A stretch of 40,725 bases of DNA. It comes from Candidatus Magasanikiibacteriota bacterium (GTDB lineage: Bacteria; Patescibacteriota; Patescibacteriia; Magasanikbacterales; 2-02-FULL-50-9b). A model generated the notes under the pieces. The model made no database searches. It saw only the letters and a list, made by a program, of their open reading frames with translations, and was not told the origin of the DNA. Every line of letters starts with the position of its first letter. Position 1 is the first letter of the stretch. Shown one piece after another: positions 1 through 6,716 of this stretch. A program made the position numbers and the translations under genes. Location of the stretch: positions 1 through 40,725 of the forward strand of contig CALQYY010000003.1 in the NCBI GenBank assembly GCA_943349075.1, given 5' to 3'.

Positions 1-39
1 GCTGACGCGCAGGCGTCGCGCAAGTTCGGAAACGTTCAT
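1..39 (-). CDS. infB: Probable translation initiation factor IF-2, N-terminal 13 codons (cut by window edge)
   Basis: Thirteen codons read from 39 to the window edge give MNVSELARRLRVS, which resembles the start of the IF2_N domain of bacterial IF-2, the GTPase that places initiator tRNA on the 30S subunit. A consensus promoter lies 25 bases upstream. The DHH phosphoesterase at 960 supports the call, because in many bacteria that gene sits beside infB and rbfA; here it is divergent from it. No Shine-Dalgarno site is visible before the ATG. With only 13 residues the identity is an inference. Another protein with a short helix-turn-helix-like N-terminus is possible. Confidence 0.5.
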   Translation of the reverse strand, partial: MNVSELARRLRVS

Positions 40-64
40 GGGAGTAGAAATTAAAAGTAAGCCA

Positions 65-93
65 ATAATAGCTTATTTGAGCCTTAGCGTCAA
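65..93 (-). promoter_or_regulatory. Promoter for the probable infB
   Basis: On the minus strand a TTGACG -35 box (88-93) and a TATTAT -10 box (65-70) are separated by exactly 17 bases. The start codon at 39 follows 25 bases after the -10 box. The rest of 40-209 shows no other gene. Confidence 0.55.
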
Positions 94-209
94 ACATGGG
101 GTCTAAGATTGCTATGGCCGCTTATAATCACCAAATTACCAATAAAAAAGAAGCCGACATCGCGCGTTAGCACAATGCCGACAAAGTAACTCGATCTGCT
201 CAGAGGCTT

Positions 210-818
210 TTAAGCCTGTTCGGTCTCGCGGACGGCCAGGAACTCGCAATCTTCATTAAACACGCGACCAAATAAAAGACTCGTCAAGCCAAGGTTGCAG
301 TACACTGGGTTCAAATTCATGCACATGACCTTACCATCCCACACAGTGCCAAGTGCAACAAGGGTAAAATGATAAGTAACCACTAAATATAGACGCTGCC
401 TCAGATAGTATTCGAGCATCTCGAGTGGTGTGGTAGGTCGATAGCCATCCTTGCTCATCAGCGCTAACACCTTCCTTGGTGAAACATTCCGCTTTGGGCG
501 GTACACCTTGTATATGCACGTCGCAGAACCGTGCTCGAACGACTTGATCACGTCCGGTGCTTTGAAGTTCGCGTCAGTAATTTCCCGGTCTTTAGTGAGT
601 AGCCCAAGTTCTTTCTCGCTCTTATCAAACGAGGACTCGTAATTCACAAGTTGTGTGACCGGTTCACTCGTTTCACACGACAATTCACGCACCTCTTGCG
701 CCAATTGCTCTTCAAGCAAGTCTATCAAAACTTGCAACTGAGCACCTGCGCCGTCCTCCAAATTCTCATCGAGACTTCTGAGACTAGCTAACTGAACTTC
801 TGTGATTCTTTGCTTCAT
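210..818 (-). CDS. Hypothetical protein, 202 aa, with strong Shine-Dalgarno site
   Basis: I do not recognise the product with certainty. The start at 818 is chosen over the in-frame upstream ATG at 893 because a full AGGAGGG site (complement of 827-833) lies 8 bases before it, and the promoter at 883-911 overlaps the longer version. The first 55 residues are polar and probably helical. The middle is charged. The last 55 residues are hydrophobic and aromatic-rich and end in CEFLAVRE. From memory, small Patescibacteria proteins with an ALGSVW segment and a terminal FLAVRK-like motif recur in many copies per genome; the ALGTVWDG segment and this ending fit that pattern, but I cannot verify it. 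It has no signal peptide. It lies alone between infB and the DHH gene, so it may be an insertion into an older infB-DHH neighbourhood. Confidence 0.6.
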   Translation of the reverse strand: MKQRITEVQLASLRSLDENLEDGAGAQLQVLIDLLEEQLAQEVRELSCETSEPVTQLVNYESSFDKSEKELGLLTKDREITDANFKAPDVIKSFEHGSATCIYKVYRPKRNVSPRKVLALMSKDGYRPTTPLEMLEYYLRQRLYLVVTYHFTLVALGTVWDGKVMCMNLNPVYCNLGLTSLLFGRVFNEDCEFLAVRETEQA

Positions 819-882
819 GTTCAACTCCCTCCTAAAGTTACGTATACAACTTCCGACCGCTAAGCCGCTTAGTTGACGGCTT

Positions 883-911
883 ACAATAGCCAATTTTCAC
901 AATCTTGTCAA
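883..911 (-). promoter_or_regulatory. Promoter for the hypothetical gene at 210-818
   Basis: TTGACA (906-911) and TATTGT (883-888) on the minus strand are 17 bases apart. The predicted leader is about 57 bases and carries the Shine-Dalgarno site. This promoter is back to back with the DHH gene promoter; the two -35 boxes are 5 bases apart. Confidence 0.6.
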
Positions 912-916
912 GACGG

Positions 917-945
917 TTGACACAATTTTAGATTTTGAGTACAGT
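917..945 (+). promoter_or_regulatory. Promoter for the DHH phosphoesterase gene
   Basis: TTGACA (917-922) and TACAGT (940-945) are separated by 17 bases. The ATG at 960 is only 14 bases after the -10 box, so the mRNA would have almost no leader. Confidence 0.6.
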
Positions 946-959
946 GCTCTATCAACTCT

Positions 960-1925
960 ATGCAAGAAATGGCTCAGCAAATCCATCTGCATCTGACCTC
1001 GCGCGCCCAGCGAGTTGTTGTGGTTCCCCACAAAAACCCTGATGGCGACACGCTTGGAGCGGCAACCGCCTTCTTGCATTACCTACGCGGCATCGGCGTC
1101 GACGCAACACTTTGGTGTAAAACCGGCACAAGCTCAGCGCTTTCATTTTTGCCGCATGCCGACGAGCTCCGCAGCGACCCTGCAATCTGGACTGACCGCC
1201 AATTCGACACGGTTTGCATCTTTGATTCCGGCGATCCTGTGTTTGCGGGCGCACAAGATTGCATCAATTCCCTCGCGAAAAAACCCCGCATCATCAACTT
1301 CGACCACCACTTCACCAACACTCAATTCGGTGACTACAATTTTGTCCAAACCTCTGCCGCATCAACCACTGAAGTTTTACACAACTATTTCAACTACCTC
1401 GGCCTCTCTCCCGATTCGACAATGGCAACCGCGCTCCTCACTGGCCTCATGACAGACACCGGAAATTTTTCAAATCCAGCAACGTCAGAATCTTCGCTGC
1501 GCACCGGCTCCGAACTTATGCGCGCGGGCGGAAATTACACCGCGATTTTGAACTACACCTATCGCAACAAATCAACTGACGCGCTCAAACTCTGGGGAAT
1601 CGCGCTCTCGCGTCTCATCATCAAAAAAGATCTTGACCTTGCGTACACCGTTTTGCTTCGCAGCGACATGGCCGGCCTCAAAGTAACTGACGGCGACATC
1701 GAAGGTGTTGCGAATTTTCTGAACTCAATTGGCGAAACAAAAATCTCAATGGTTCTCAAAGAAACGCAAGACGGCATGGTCAAAGGTAGTTTACGCACAA
1801 CCACTAACGACATCGATGTTTCCGAAATCGCCGGCGGCTTTGGCGGCGGTGGTCACAAAAAAGCAGCAGGCTTTTCGGTTCGCGGCCGACTCGAAAACGT
1901 TGCTGATGAATGGCGAATTGTCTAA
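960..1925 (+). CDS. nrnA: DHH/DHHA1 family phosphoesterase (NrnA-like)
   Basis: A 321-residue protein with the full DHH architecture. The motifs in order are HKNPDGDTLGA near residue 24, IFDSGD near 88, the name-giving FDHHFTN near 114, DTGNFSNP near 166, and the DHHA1 GGGGHKKAAGF near 297. These residues bind two Mn ions and the nucleic acid end. NrnA-type enzymes degrade short oligoribonucleotides (nanoRNA) and can dephosphorylate pAp; they act in the cytoplasm. Length matches the family (about 310-330). An alternative start three codons later (MAQQIH) is possible. The promoter position predicts a leader of only a few bases. clpP follows 39 bases later with its own promoter. Confidence 0.9.
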   Translation: MQEMAQQIHLHLTSRAQRVVVVPHKNPDGDTLGAATAFLHYLRGIGVDATLWCKTGTSSALSFLPHADELRSDPAIWTDRQFDTVCIFDSGDPVFAGAQDCINSLAKKPRIINFDHHFTNTQFGDYNFVQTSAASTTEVLHNYFNYLGLSPDSTMATALLTGLMTDTGNFSNPATSESSLRTGSELMRAGGNYTAILNYTYRNKSTDALKLWGIALSRLIIKKDLDLAYTVLLRSDMAGLKVTDGDIEGVANFLNSIGETKISMVLKETQDGMVKGSLRTTTNDIDVSEIAGGFGGGGHKKAAGFSVRGRLENVADEWRIV

Positions 1926-1927
1926 TA

Positions 1928-1956
1928 TTGATTATTTTGGTCAAATTCGCTAAACT
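1928..1956 (+). promoter_or_regulatory. clpP promoter
   Basis: TTGATT (1928-1933), a 17-base spacer and TAAACT (1951-1956). The clpP ATG at 1965 comes 8 bases after the -10 box, so the transcript is predicted to be leaderless or nearly so. No Shine-Dalgarno site is present. Confidence 0.5.
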
Positions 1957-1964
1957 CTCCCTAT

Positions 1965-2546
1965 ATGTCAACTTTTCTCATTCCAACCGTCATTGAAAAA
2001 TCCCCACACGGCGAGCGCGCATACGACATCTATTCGCGCCTTTTAAAAGATCGCATCATTTTTCTTGGCACCGAGATTAACGACGACGTCGCAAATTCTG
2101 TGATTGCTCAGCTTTTATTTCTTGAAAGCCAGGACAAAACAAAGGACATCAAAATTTACATCAACTCACCAGGCGGATCAGTTACTGCAGGACTCGCGAT
2201 TCTCGACACCATGAATTTCGTGAAACCTGATGTTTCAACAATTTGTGTTGGCATGGCAGCATCGATGGGAGCGGTTTTGCTTTCAGCTGGTGCAAAAGGC
2301 AAACGCTTCGTACTTCCGAATTCTGAAATCATGATCCACCAAGTGCTCGGTGGCGCAGAAGGCCAAGCATCGGATATCAAAATTCGTGCAGAGCGAATTA
2401 TTCAGATGAAAGAAAATTTGAATAAGATTCTCGCGAAAAACACGGGGCAGAAATTCGATAAAATTGAGCGCGACGCGGATCGTGACTACTTCATGACCGC
2501 AGCCGAGGGTGTTGCCTACGGCATTGTCGATAAAATCATTAAGTAA
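1965..2546 (+). CDS. clpP: ATP-dependent Clp protease proteolytic subunit
   Basis: A 193-residue ClpP, the usual length. The catalytic serine is Ser100 in GMAASMGA, the histidine is His125 in MIHQVLGG, and the aspartate lies in the ADRDYF segment near residue 174. The glycine-rich [10 protein letters not shown] stretch near 67 forms the oxyanion region. ClpP assembles as a double heptamer and degrades proteins unfolded by a Clp ATPase. The ClpC-type ATPase at 29598 in this window is a possible partner. It is followed by a strong hairpin terminator and is a single-gene unit. Confidence 0.97.
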   Translation: MSTFLIPTVIEKSPHGERAYDIYSRLLKDRIIFLGTEINDDVANSVIAQLLFLESQDKTKDIKIYINSPGGSVTAGLAILDTMNFVKPDVSTICVGMAASMGAVLLSAGAKGKRFVLPNSEIMIHQVLGGAEGQASDIKIRAERIIQMKENLNKILAKNTGQKFDKIERDADRDYFMTAAEGVAYGIVDKIIK

Positions 2547-2548
2547 CT

Positions 2549-2577
2549 AAAAACCGGCGATTTACGCCGGTTTTTTT
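2549..2577 (+). terminator. Intrinsic terminator after clpP, probably bidirectional
   Basis: A GC-rich stem (ACCGGCG paired with CGCCGGT, loop ATTTA) is followed by a run of seven T. On the minus strand it also ends in a T run, so it can serve the convergent VanW operon. Confidence 0.85.
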
Positions 2578-2586
2578 AAACAAAAA

Positions 2587-2704
2587 TTCCTGCCGATTAA
2601 TTCGCGCTCAAGAAGACTTCTTATAGATGGATTCGAGCCGGAGCCCGAATTCCCCTTCTAAGGAGTCCCCATGCTTGTCGTGAGCGCGAGTTAATTGGCA
2701 GGAA
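2587..2704 (+). ncRNA. Candidate structured RNA with a 24-bp closing stem
   Basis: Bases 2587-2610 pair with 2681-2704 over all 24 positions. The only two non-Watson-Crick positions (2595 with 2696, 2601 with 2690) are G-U wobbles when read on the plus strand but would be C-A mismatches on the minus strand, which points to plus-strand RNA. The 70-base interior holds smaller hairpins, for example 2631-2635 with 2646-2650 capped by CGGA. No promoter was found between the clpP terminator and the stem, so it would depend on read-through. It matches no RNA family I know. A small inverted-repeat element is the alternative. The remainder of 2705-2778 shows nothing clear. Confidence 0.5.
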
Positions 2705-2778
2705 CCTGTCTGAACGTCGAAATATACAGGTAAACGAAACTTTTGTCAAGTCTCGCTCGTGGGGATAAATTAAATCCG

Positions 2779-4605
2779 TTAGTTTCCTGCTGTTCCTGCG
2801 GCATCGGGGCTCGTTGGAACCCCAACTGTTACCCCTAATTCTGGTGTTGATGTTGGCGCAACCCCAATAAGGCACACCTCCGCCCACGGCTTATAGTAGC
2901 TTTGAAAATCCTCTTTTTTAACGGTTCCATCTGCGTATTCAACGGTATAGGTAAACAACATTGTTGCTCCCGCATGCGCTTTTTCGGTACATTTGACCTT
3001 ACCTGGCGGCAAAGTTGTTGTTGGAATCTCCTTTTTAGGTGGCGCTGGCTGCGCAGCTAACTTTTTTGGGATTGTTCGACTTGCCTTTCGACCGTCTGAC
3101 GTGCCCCAAAAATTGAAGTCGAGTGTTGTGCCCTTAAGATGCGGGTCAAGGAGTACCCAGTGCGCTGTATCATTTTTAAATCGGAAATCAGGCTTCGGGT
3201 CGTAGATCGTTGCATCTGTTCCTGAAACGCCATTTTCGAAGTAGTAGCCAACTTGATATGAGTGGTTCCGGCGCTCTACGATTGGAAACCCAGCGCCCAT
3301 CGCCGCGCGAAATGTCGTTGTTCCAATCTGACACAAACCACCCCCAAATTCTGGCTGCGTTTTATTATCTTTGATCACGAGCTCCTCGAGATATCCAGCC
3401 GCACCATCAATTGGACCAAGCGCTTTCATCAAAGAAAATGTTTCGCCAGGCGCGATCAAAATATTCTTCAAAGAATTCATTCCGGTTGTGATATTGTGGA
3501 TACGATTTTTTGGAGACCCTGCAAATTCAGAGCGCCCCGTTCCGATCAGTTCATTCAAACCAAGCTCGTTTAGGTCGCCAATCTTTATCTTCGGCTCAGC
3601 ATCTTTTGTGGCGACCACAACTGTATTTTCCTTTGTGCTCAGTGAGGCAAACAAATTATTTGCAAGTGCTTCCCAATCAATTTGAACGCCAAGCACATGC
3701 GGCTGAAATTTCAAAACTTTTTTCCCATCAAATTCGAACTCAGCATTTTTTGGCTCTTGTTCAAAAGCAGCAAGTTGAGCGCCGAGCTTTAATTTCAAAA
3801 ACTCAGCATCAATCGCAACAACAACATCTCCATCAGCCATGCGCGGCTGCAAAAGCGCAACAAGATCGGTGTTTGTTAGTGTAAAATTTTTATCTTTAAT
3901 TTTGAGCACGCGTCCTTTGGTAATTTCGCTCGCGAGCGTTTCTGCATTTGATTTTAAGCTCTCAGCACGATCAGTTGTGATTTCCGGCTCCATTTCGATA
4001 ATAGCAGCTGTCACCCGATTCTGCCCCGACGTAACAGCAGATTCAAACGACTGTGTGAGTGATTCAAGATCTATCTGCTGTCCATTTGTTGATGGAACGA
4101 CTGTTACGCCCGATTCTGAAAAAGCGAATTTTGCATTTGCAGCACTTGTTAACGGAAGTGCCCATGAATCAACAAGCTCTTTTGTTACAATTTCAGACGG
4201 AAGACGCATCAAAGAAAGCTCAACATCGGTTCTCTGGCCAAACCCAAGCACGTCGCGCAATTTACGAGTCAAAGCGTCGCGGCTTGCAACATTTTTTGCA
4301 TGTTCGAGCGTGCTTTCAACATCAAATGCTGCGATCGAAACAGGGATTATACGAGAACCCATTCCTGGAATTTCAACGGTCACACCCTGTGAAAAGGTTG
4401 CGATTTTTTTATTCAGCTCGCGCTCCGAATCAAGGAGAGTTTTTCCACCAACATCAACGCCCGCAATATAAAATTGTGGAGAAAAATTTTTAAACGTTGC
4501 AGCAGACGCAAAAATAGCGCCAATTCCAAATGCGCCAATAACAAATGTGCCGGCGAGCAGCACGACATACGGTTTTTTTAAAGCTGACAAAATTTCAATC
4601 TTCAT
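2779..4605 (-). CDS. VanW family envelope protein with N-terminal peptidoglycan-binding-like domains
   Basis: A 608-residue exported protein. A membrane anchor spans about residues 13-35. It is followed by repeated alpha/beta modules of the PG_binding_4 type, commonly found before VanW domains (about 45-330), a VanW domain (about 370-500; motifs GETFSL, GGGLCQIGTT, ERRNHS, GTDATIYDP), a proline-rich linker, and a C-terminal beta module with two Cys that may form a disulfide. VanW proteins are cell-surface proteins linked to glycopeptide resistance clusters, with no proven enzymatic role. The start overlaps the hsp20 stop by 11 bases, so translation is probably coupled. It is the last gene of the VKOR-znuA-hsp20 operon. 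Confidence 0.85.
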   Translation of the reverse strand: MKIEILSALKKPYVVLLAGTFVIGAFGIGAIFASAATFKNFSPQFYIAGVDVGGKTLLDSERELNKKIATFSQGVTVEIPGMGSRIIPVSIAAFDVESTLEHAKNVASRDALTRKLRDVLGFGQRTDVELSLMRLPSEIVTKELVDSWALPLTSAANAKFAFSESGVTVVPSTNGQQIDLESLTQSFESAVTSGQNRVTAAIIEMEPEITTDRAESLKSNAETLASEITKGRVLKIKDKNFTLTNTDLVALLQPRMADGDVVVAIDAEFLKLKLGAQLAAFEQEPKNAEFEFDGKKVLKFQPHVLGVQIDWEALANNLFASLSTKENTVVVATKDAEPKIKIGDLNELGLNELIGTGRSEFAGSPKNRIHNITTGMNSLKNILIAPGETFSLMKALGPIDGAAGYLEELVIKDNKTQPEFGGGLCQIGTTTFRAAMGAGFPIVERRNHSYQVGYYFENGVSGTDATIYDPKPDFRFKNDTAHWVLLDPHLKGTTLDFNFWGTSDGRKASRTIPKKLAAQPAPPKKEIPTTTLPPGKVKCTEKAHAGATMLFTYTVEYADGTVKKEDFQSYYKPWAEVCLIGVAPTSTPELGVTVGVPTSPDAAGTAGN

Positions 4606-4993
4606 CTACTACAACGATTGGGATATGGTGCACTTTGATCTGTTTCGGGATCGTGAGCGTCAGCATTCCATTTTTAAATTGCGCACTCGCCTCTTCTGAC
4701 TTTACATCTACCGGCAAAATAATACTGCGTGAAAAATTTCCCCAAAAACATTCTTCAGAAAAAAAATGCTCCGCACTTCGCTCAATCTCGCGCACACGCG
4801 TTCCACGAATCGTCAAAACATCTCCATCGAGATGAATGGAAATTTGCTCCGGATCAACTCCGGCAATGGGCGCCATAATGATCAGCAGATCCGAAGTCTC
4901 CGCAATATCAACCGGCAACTCACCTTCACCAGCAATGTCTGAGGACAATGCCTCAACCTGCTCGGTATTGTCAAACAAATATGGGTTCGCCAT
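4595..4993 (-). CDS. hsp20: Small heat shock protein, Hsp20/alpha-crystallin family
   Basis: The ATG at 4993 gives 132 residues. It is preferred over an ATG at 5005 that lies inside the perfect TATAAT box, and over a TTG at 5032. The alpha-crystallin domain covers about residues 25-120: it opens with PVDIAETSDLLIIMAPIAGV, contains the ISIHLDGDVLTIRGTR strands, and ends with the GMLTLTIPK motif. These chaperones hold unfolding proteins in oligomers without ATP. It follows the ZnuA-like gene and has its own consensus promoter, so it can be expressed both with the operon and alone. It overlaps the vanW start. Confidence 0.9.
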   Translation of the reverse strand: MANPYLFDNTEQVEALSSDIAGEGELPVDIAETSDLLIIMAPIAGVDPEQISIHLDGDVLTIRGTRVREIERSAEHFFSEECFWGNFSRSIILPVDVKSEEASAQFKNGMLTLTIPKQIKVHHIPIVVVDED

Positions 4994-5003
4994 ACGCGTG
5001 GCC

Positions 5004-5032
5004 ATTATACGATTAATTTTTCCACTTGGCAA
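5004..5032 (-). promoter_or_regulatory. Consensus promoter for hsp20
   Basis: TTGCCA (5027-5032), a 17-base spacer and a perfect TATAAT (5004-5009). The ATG at 4993 is 10 bases below the -10 box, so the transcript should be leaderless. The promoter lies right at the end of the ZnuA-like gene. Confidence 0.7.
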
Positions 5033-5905
5033 TTATTTTTTTGCACCTCCAAGCGCCTCCTTCAGCGTTGCCAAATTCTGCGTCATTACGCTGATATATG
5101 TCTCAGGTTCCGGCTCCGCAACCTCAAGCGGATTCAATATAAAGATGGTTCGGCCTGTGTCGCGCGCAACCGATTCCAAAATTGCGGGACTGAGCTCCGA
5201 CTCTCCAAACAACGCTGCCTGTGGATATTTTTCAAGCGTTCGAATAACCGCAGCAATTTCCGCTGGCGATGGATTGTCTTCTGGAATATCCTTCACAACT
5301 GCAACCACATTCAAATTGTAGTCCTGCGCCAAATATCCAAACGCGTCATGGAGCGTCACAATATTTCGCTGAGGGAGCGCCCCGAGCGTTCGATATTCTG
5401 CATCAAGCGCGCGCAGTTTTTCAACATAAGCACTCGTTCGAAGCCCAATAATTTCAGCTGACTCTGGAAACTGCTTTTGCATCTCGGCTCCAATCCCCTG
5501 CACCATCACAATCATACGAGCTGGTGAGAGCCATACATGCGGATCGTCGGCGCCCGGCGGCAAATTCAAAAATTTCGACGCGGTAATTACCGGCGCTTTT
5601 GATTCAGCTGCTGAAATTCCATTTGCAATCCAATCATCAAGTGTGAGCCCAAGCGTCACAATTGCCTTCGTGCGCTGCAAAATCTCGAGCTCGCGCGTTG
5701 ATAAAATCACATCATGCGGCTCCGCGCCTTTTGGCAAAACGCTCTGCACATCAGCAACATCGCCCAAAATATTTTTGGTGACCGAAGTGAGTGGAACAAT
5801 TGTTGTTGCAACAACCGGTTCGTTTGAATTAATTTTTTGTGCGCACCCCGCGCCACCGAGGATCAGCGTGCCTAAAAATAAGCCTGTGAGTAGAATTTTT
5901 TTCAT
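5033..5905 (-). CDS. znuA: Zinc/manganese ABC transporter substrate-binding lipoprotein (ZnuA-like)
   Basis: A 290-residue protein from the ATG at 5905, five bases after the VKOR stop; the longer in-frame start lies inside VKOR and would hide the signal peptide. It has a lipoprotein signal (LGGAGC, Cys21). The three metal-ligand histidines of the family are His64 (AEPHDV), His123 (DPHVWLSP) and His186 (LHDAFGY). The aspartate common at the DPL motif is Asn258 (ILNPLE), so the fourth ligand is altered, and which metal it binds is unclear. No permease or ATPase gene is nearby, so the rest of the transporter must be encoded elsewhere. It shares an operon with VKOR, Hsp20 and VanW. Confidence 0.88.
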   Translation of the reverse strand: MKKILLTGLFLGTLILGGAGCAQKINSNEPVVATTIVPLTSVTKNILGDVADVQSVLPKGAEPHDVILSTRELEILQRTKAIVTLGLTLDDWIANGISAAESKAPVITASKFLNLPPGADDPHVWLSPARMIVMVQGIGAEMQKQFPESAEIIGLRTSAYVEKLRALDAEYRTLGALPQRNIVTLHDAFGYLAQDYNLNVVAVVKDIPEDNPSPAEIAAVIRTLEKYPQAALFGESELSPAILESVARDTGRTIFILNPLEVAEPEPETYISVMTQNLATLKEALGGAKK

Positions 5906-5910
5906 ATTTT

Positions 5911-6342
5911 TTAAATTTCTCGCCACGCAAATAAACCAAAAATCGCGAATGTGCAAATGTAGGATGCGATGCAAACCAGGCACCAGGTTGCGAGCAATAC
6001 GCTACTGATCCACGCAAGATGCAGGCTAAACCCGGCCGCAAACGCGATGCTTGCCGCAAGAATGAGCTTAGTTCGGCGCTGTGGACGGTTCAACATTTCT
6101 GTTGCGAGCGTAAAAAACCACACATACCCCAGCATCCCCAAAATCGCAACCGGAACTCCGAAGACCTCAGAATAAATCCCCTTGTTCACGATATCGCAGT
6201 TAAACTGGGCGTTCAGATTGCAAAGTACCGAATTTGTTGTGCTAAAATGTATGTAGGTCGCGTATATGGTAATCAAAAAGCCTATCACGGAAAACCCCTT
6301 GATTCCTTGGTAAACTCGCTGGTGTTTGACGTTTATTTCCAT
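5911..6342 (-). CDS. Vitamin K epoxide reductase (VKOR) family disulfide-forming membrane protein
   Basis: A 143-residue membrane protein with four or five predicted helices. It has the VKOR signature: loop cysteines Cys41 and Cys49, a conserved Ser58 in the YSEVFGVP segment, and the redox motif CLVC (Cys121, Cys124). Bacterial VKOR reoxidises a DsbA-type partner and passes electrons to a quinone, replacing DsbB. A DsbA-like protein is encoded at 33742. It is the first gene of the operon VKOR-znuA-hsp20-vanW. The promoter puts the start codon 7 bases after the -10 box, suggesting a leaderless mRNA. Confidence 0.92.
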   Translation of the reverse strand: MEINVKHQRVYQGIKGFSVIGFLITIYATYIHFSTTNSVLCNLNAQFNCDIVNKGIYSEVFGVPVAILGMLGYVWFFTLATEMLNRPQRRTKLILAASIAFAAGFSLHLAWISSVLLATWCLVCIASYICTFAIFGLFAWREI

Positions 6343-6349
6343 TGATGGT

Positions 6350-6378
6350 ATTCTACACCCGCAAAATAATTAGGACAA
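6350..6378 (-). promoter_or_regulatory. VKOR operon promoter
   Basis: TTGTCC (6373-6378), a 17-base spacer and TAGAAT (6350-6355), 7 bases before the VKOR ATG. A perfect 7-bp inverted repeat with a 5-base centre (6367-6385) covers the -35 box and could be an operator. Confidence 0.5.
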
Positions 6379-6385
6379 CTAATTA
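6367..6385. promoter_or_regulatory. Inverted repeat over the VKOR -35 box
   Basis: TAATTAG and CTAATTA flank GACAA. The arms are perfect. The half site CTAATTA recurs at 6454-6460 before the second hairpin unit, so it may instead belong to the tandem repeat there. Confidence 0.4.
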
Positions 6386-6388
6386 CAG

Positions 6389-6437
6389 AAGACTTGGCTC
6401 AGCCATTTTCCCTTCGGGAAAATAGAGGGACCTGCGT
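6389..6437 (+). repeat. Structured RNA repeat, unit 1
   Basis: A 49-base unit beginning AAGACTTGGC and ending GGGACCTGCGT. Its core is a hairpin of ATTTTCCC with GGGAAAAT and a TTC loop. It aligns without gaps to unit 2, and two pairs of its stem change together between the units (C-G to T-A). With the flanking CTAATTA the repeat period is 75 bases. Confidence 0.65.
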
Positions 6438-6461
6438 CAGAAACAATGAGTTGCTAATTAT

Positions 6462-6510
6462 AAGACTTGGCCCACCTATTTTTCTTTCAGAAAAATAGTG
6501 GGACCTGCGT
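6462..6510 (+). repeat. Structured RNA repeat, unit 2
   Basis: Same 49-base unit as at 6389-6437. The hairpin here is CTATTTTTCT with AGAAAAATAG and loop TTC, extended by CCCA with TGGG around one bulged C. ACTTGG at its start also occurs immediately before tRNA-Glu (6550-6555), so the units resemble the tRNA acceptor flank. Confidence 0.65.
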
Positions 6511-6551
6511 TCGGAGCAAATCCGGACGCGAGCGTCCGATTTGCTCCGAAC
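6509..6551 (+). other. 19-bp hairpin directly upstream of tRNA-Glu
   Basis: Bases 6509-6521 pair perfectly with 6539-6551 (13 bp); after one bulged C, CGGACG pairs with CGTCCG around a CGAG loop. No T run follows, so it is not a standard terminator. It ends two bases before the first tRNA base and may be a processing signal in the precursor RNA. Confidence 0.6.
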
Positions 6552-6553
6552 TT

Positions 6554-6628
6554 GGTCCCATCGTCTAACGGTTAGGACATTAGGTTTTCATCCTAAAAAC
6601 AGGGGTTCGATTCCCCTTGGGACTACCA
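6554..6628 (+). tRNA. tRNA-Glu (anticodon UUC)
   Basis: A 75-base cloverleaf including an encoded CCA end. The acceptor stem GGTCCCA pairs with TGGGACT. The anticodon stem TTAGG/CCTAA encloses TTTTCAT, giving anticodon TTC. The T arm is GGGG TTCGATT CCCC. It is followed at once by a hairpin terminator. Confidence 0.95.
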
Positions 6629-6687
6629 AAAAATACCAGCTTCGGCTGGTATTTTTTATTTAGGTAGTCCCAAGGGGAATCGAACGG
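6623..6687. repeat. 65-bp direct repeat, copy A (3' module of lipoprotein cassette A)
   Basis: It comprises the last bases of tRNA-Glu, the terminator, and an inverted copy of the tRNA 3' end (T-loop to ACC, 6662-6686). It matches 7427-7491 at 64 of 65 positions. Together with the tRNA it forms one long palindrome. On the minus strand it lies in the 3' untranslated region of the gene at 6797. Confidence 0.85.
6629..6657 (+). terminator. Terminator after tRNA-Glu, also usable on the minus strand
   Basis: AATACCAGC and GCTGGTATT around TTCG, flanked by A and T runs on both sides. It ends the tRNA transcript and can also end the lipoprotein gene coming from 7354. Confidence 0.85.
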
Positions 6688-6716
6688 GCATAAAGGAATT
6701 GCCTGGGGCAATTCCG

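Noticed and set aside
210-893. Diversity-generating retroelement
   Set aside because: Only the protein ending hints at it. No reverse transcriptase and no second copy of the 3' end were found in the window.
2587-2704. tRNA, tmRNA or SRP RNA
   Set aside because: A short stretch resembles a T loop on the minus strand, but no acceptor stem, anticodon arm or SRP core is present, and the 24-bp stem does not fit those RNAs.
4993-5032. Longer Hsp20 N-terminus from a TTG at 5032 or ATG at 5005
   Set aside because: Both lie in the promoter; the ATG at 5005 is part of the TATAAT box and would not be in the mRNA made from it.
6389-6510. T-box or known tandem riboswitch
   Set aside because: The T-box sequence and antiterminator are missing, and the downstream gene is a tRNA with no terminator choice between the units and it.
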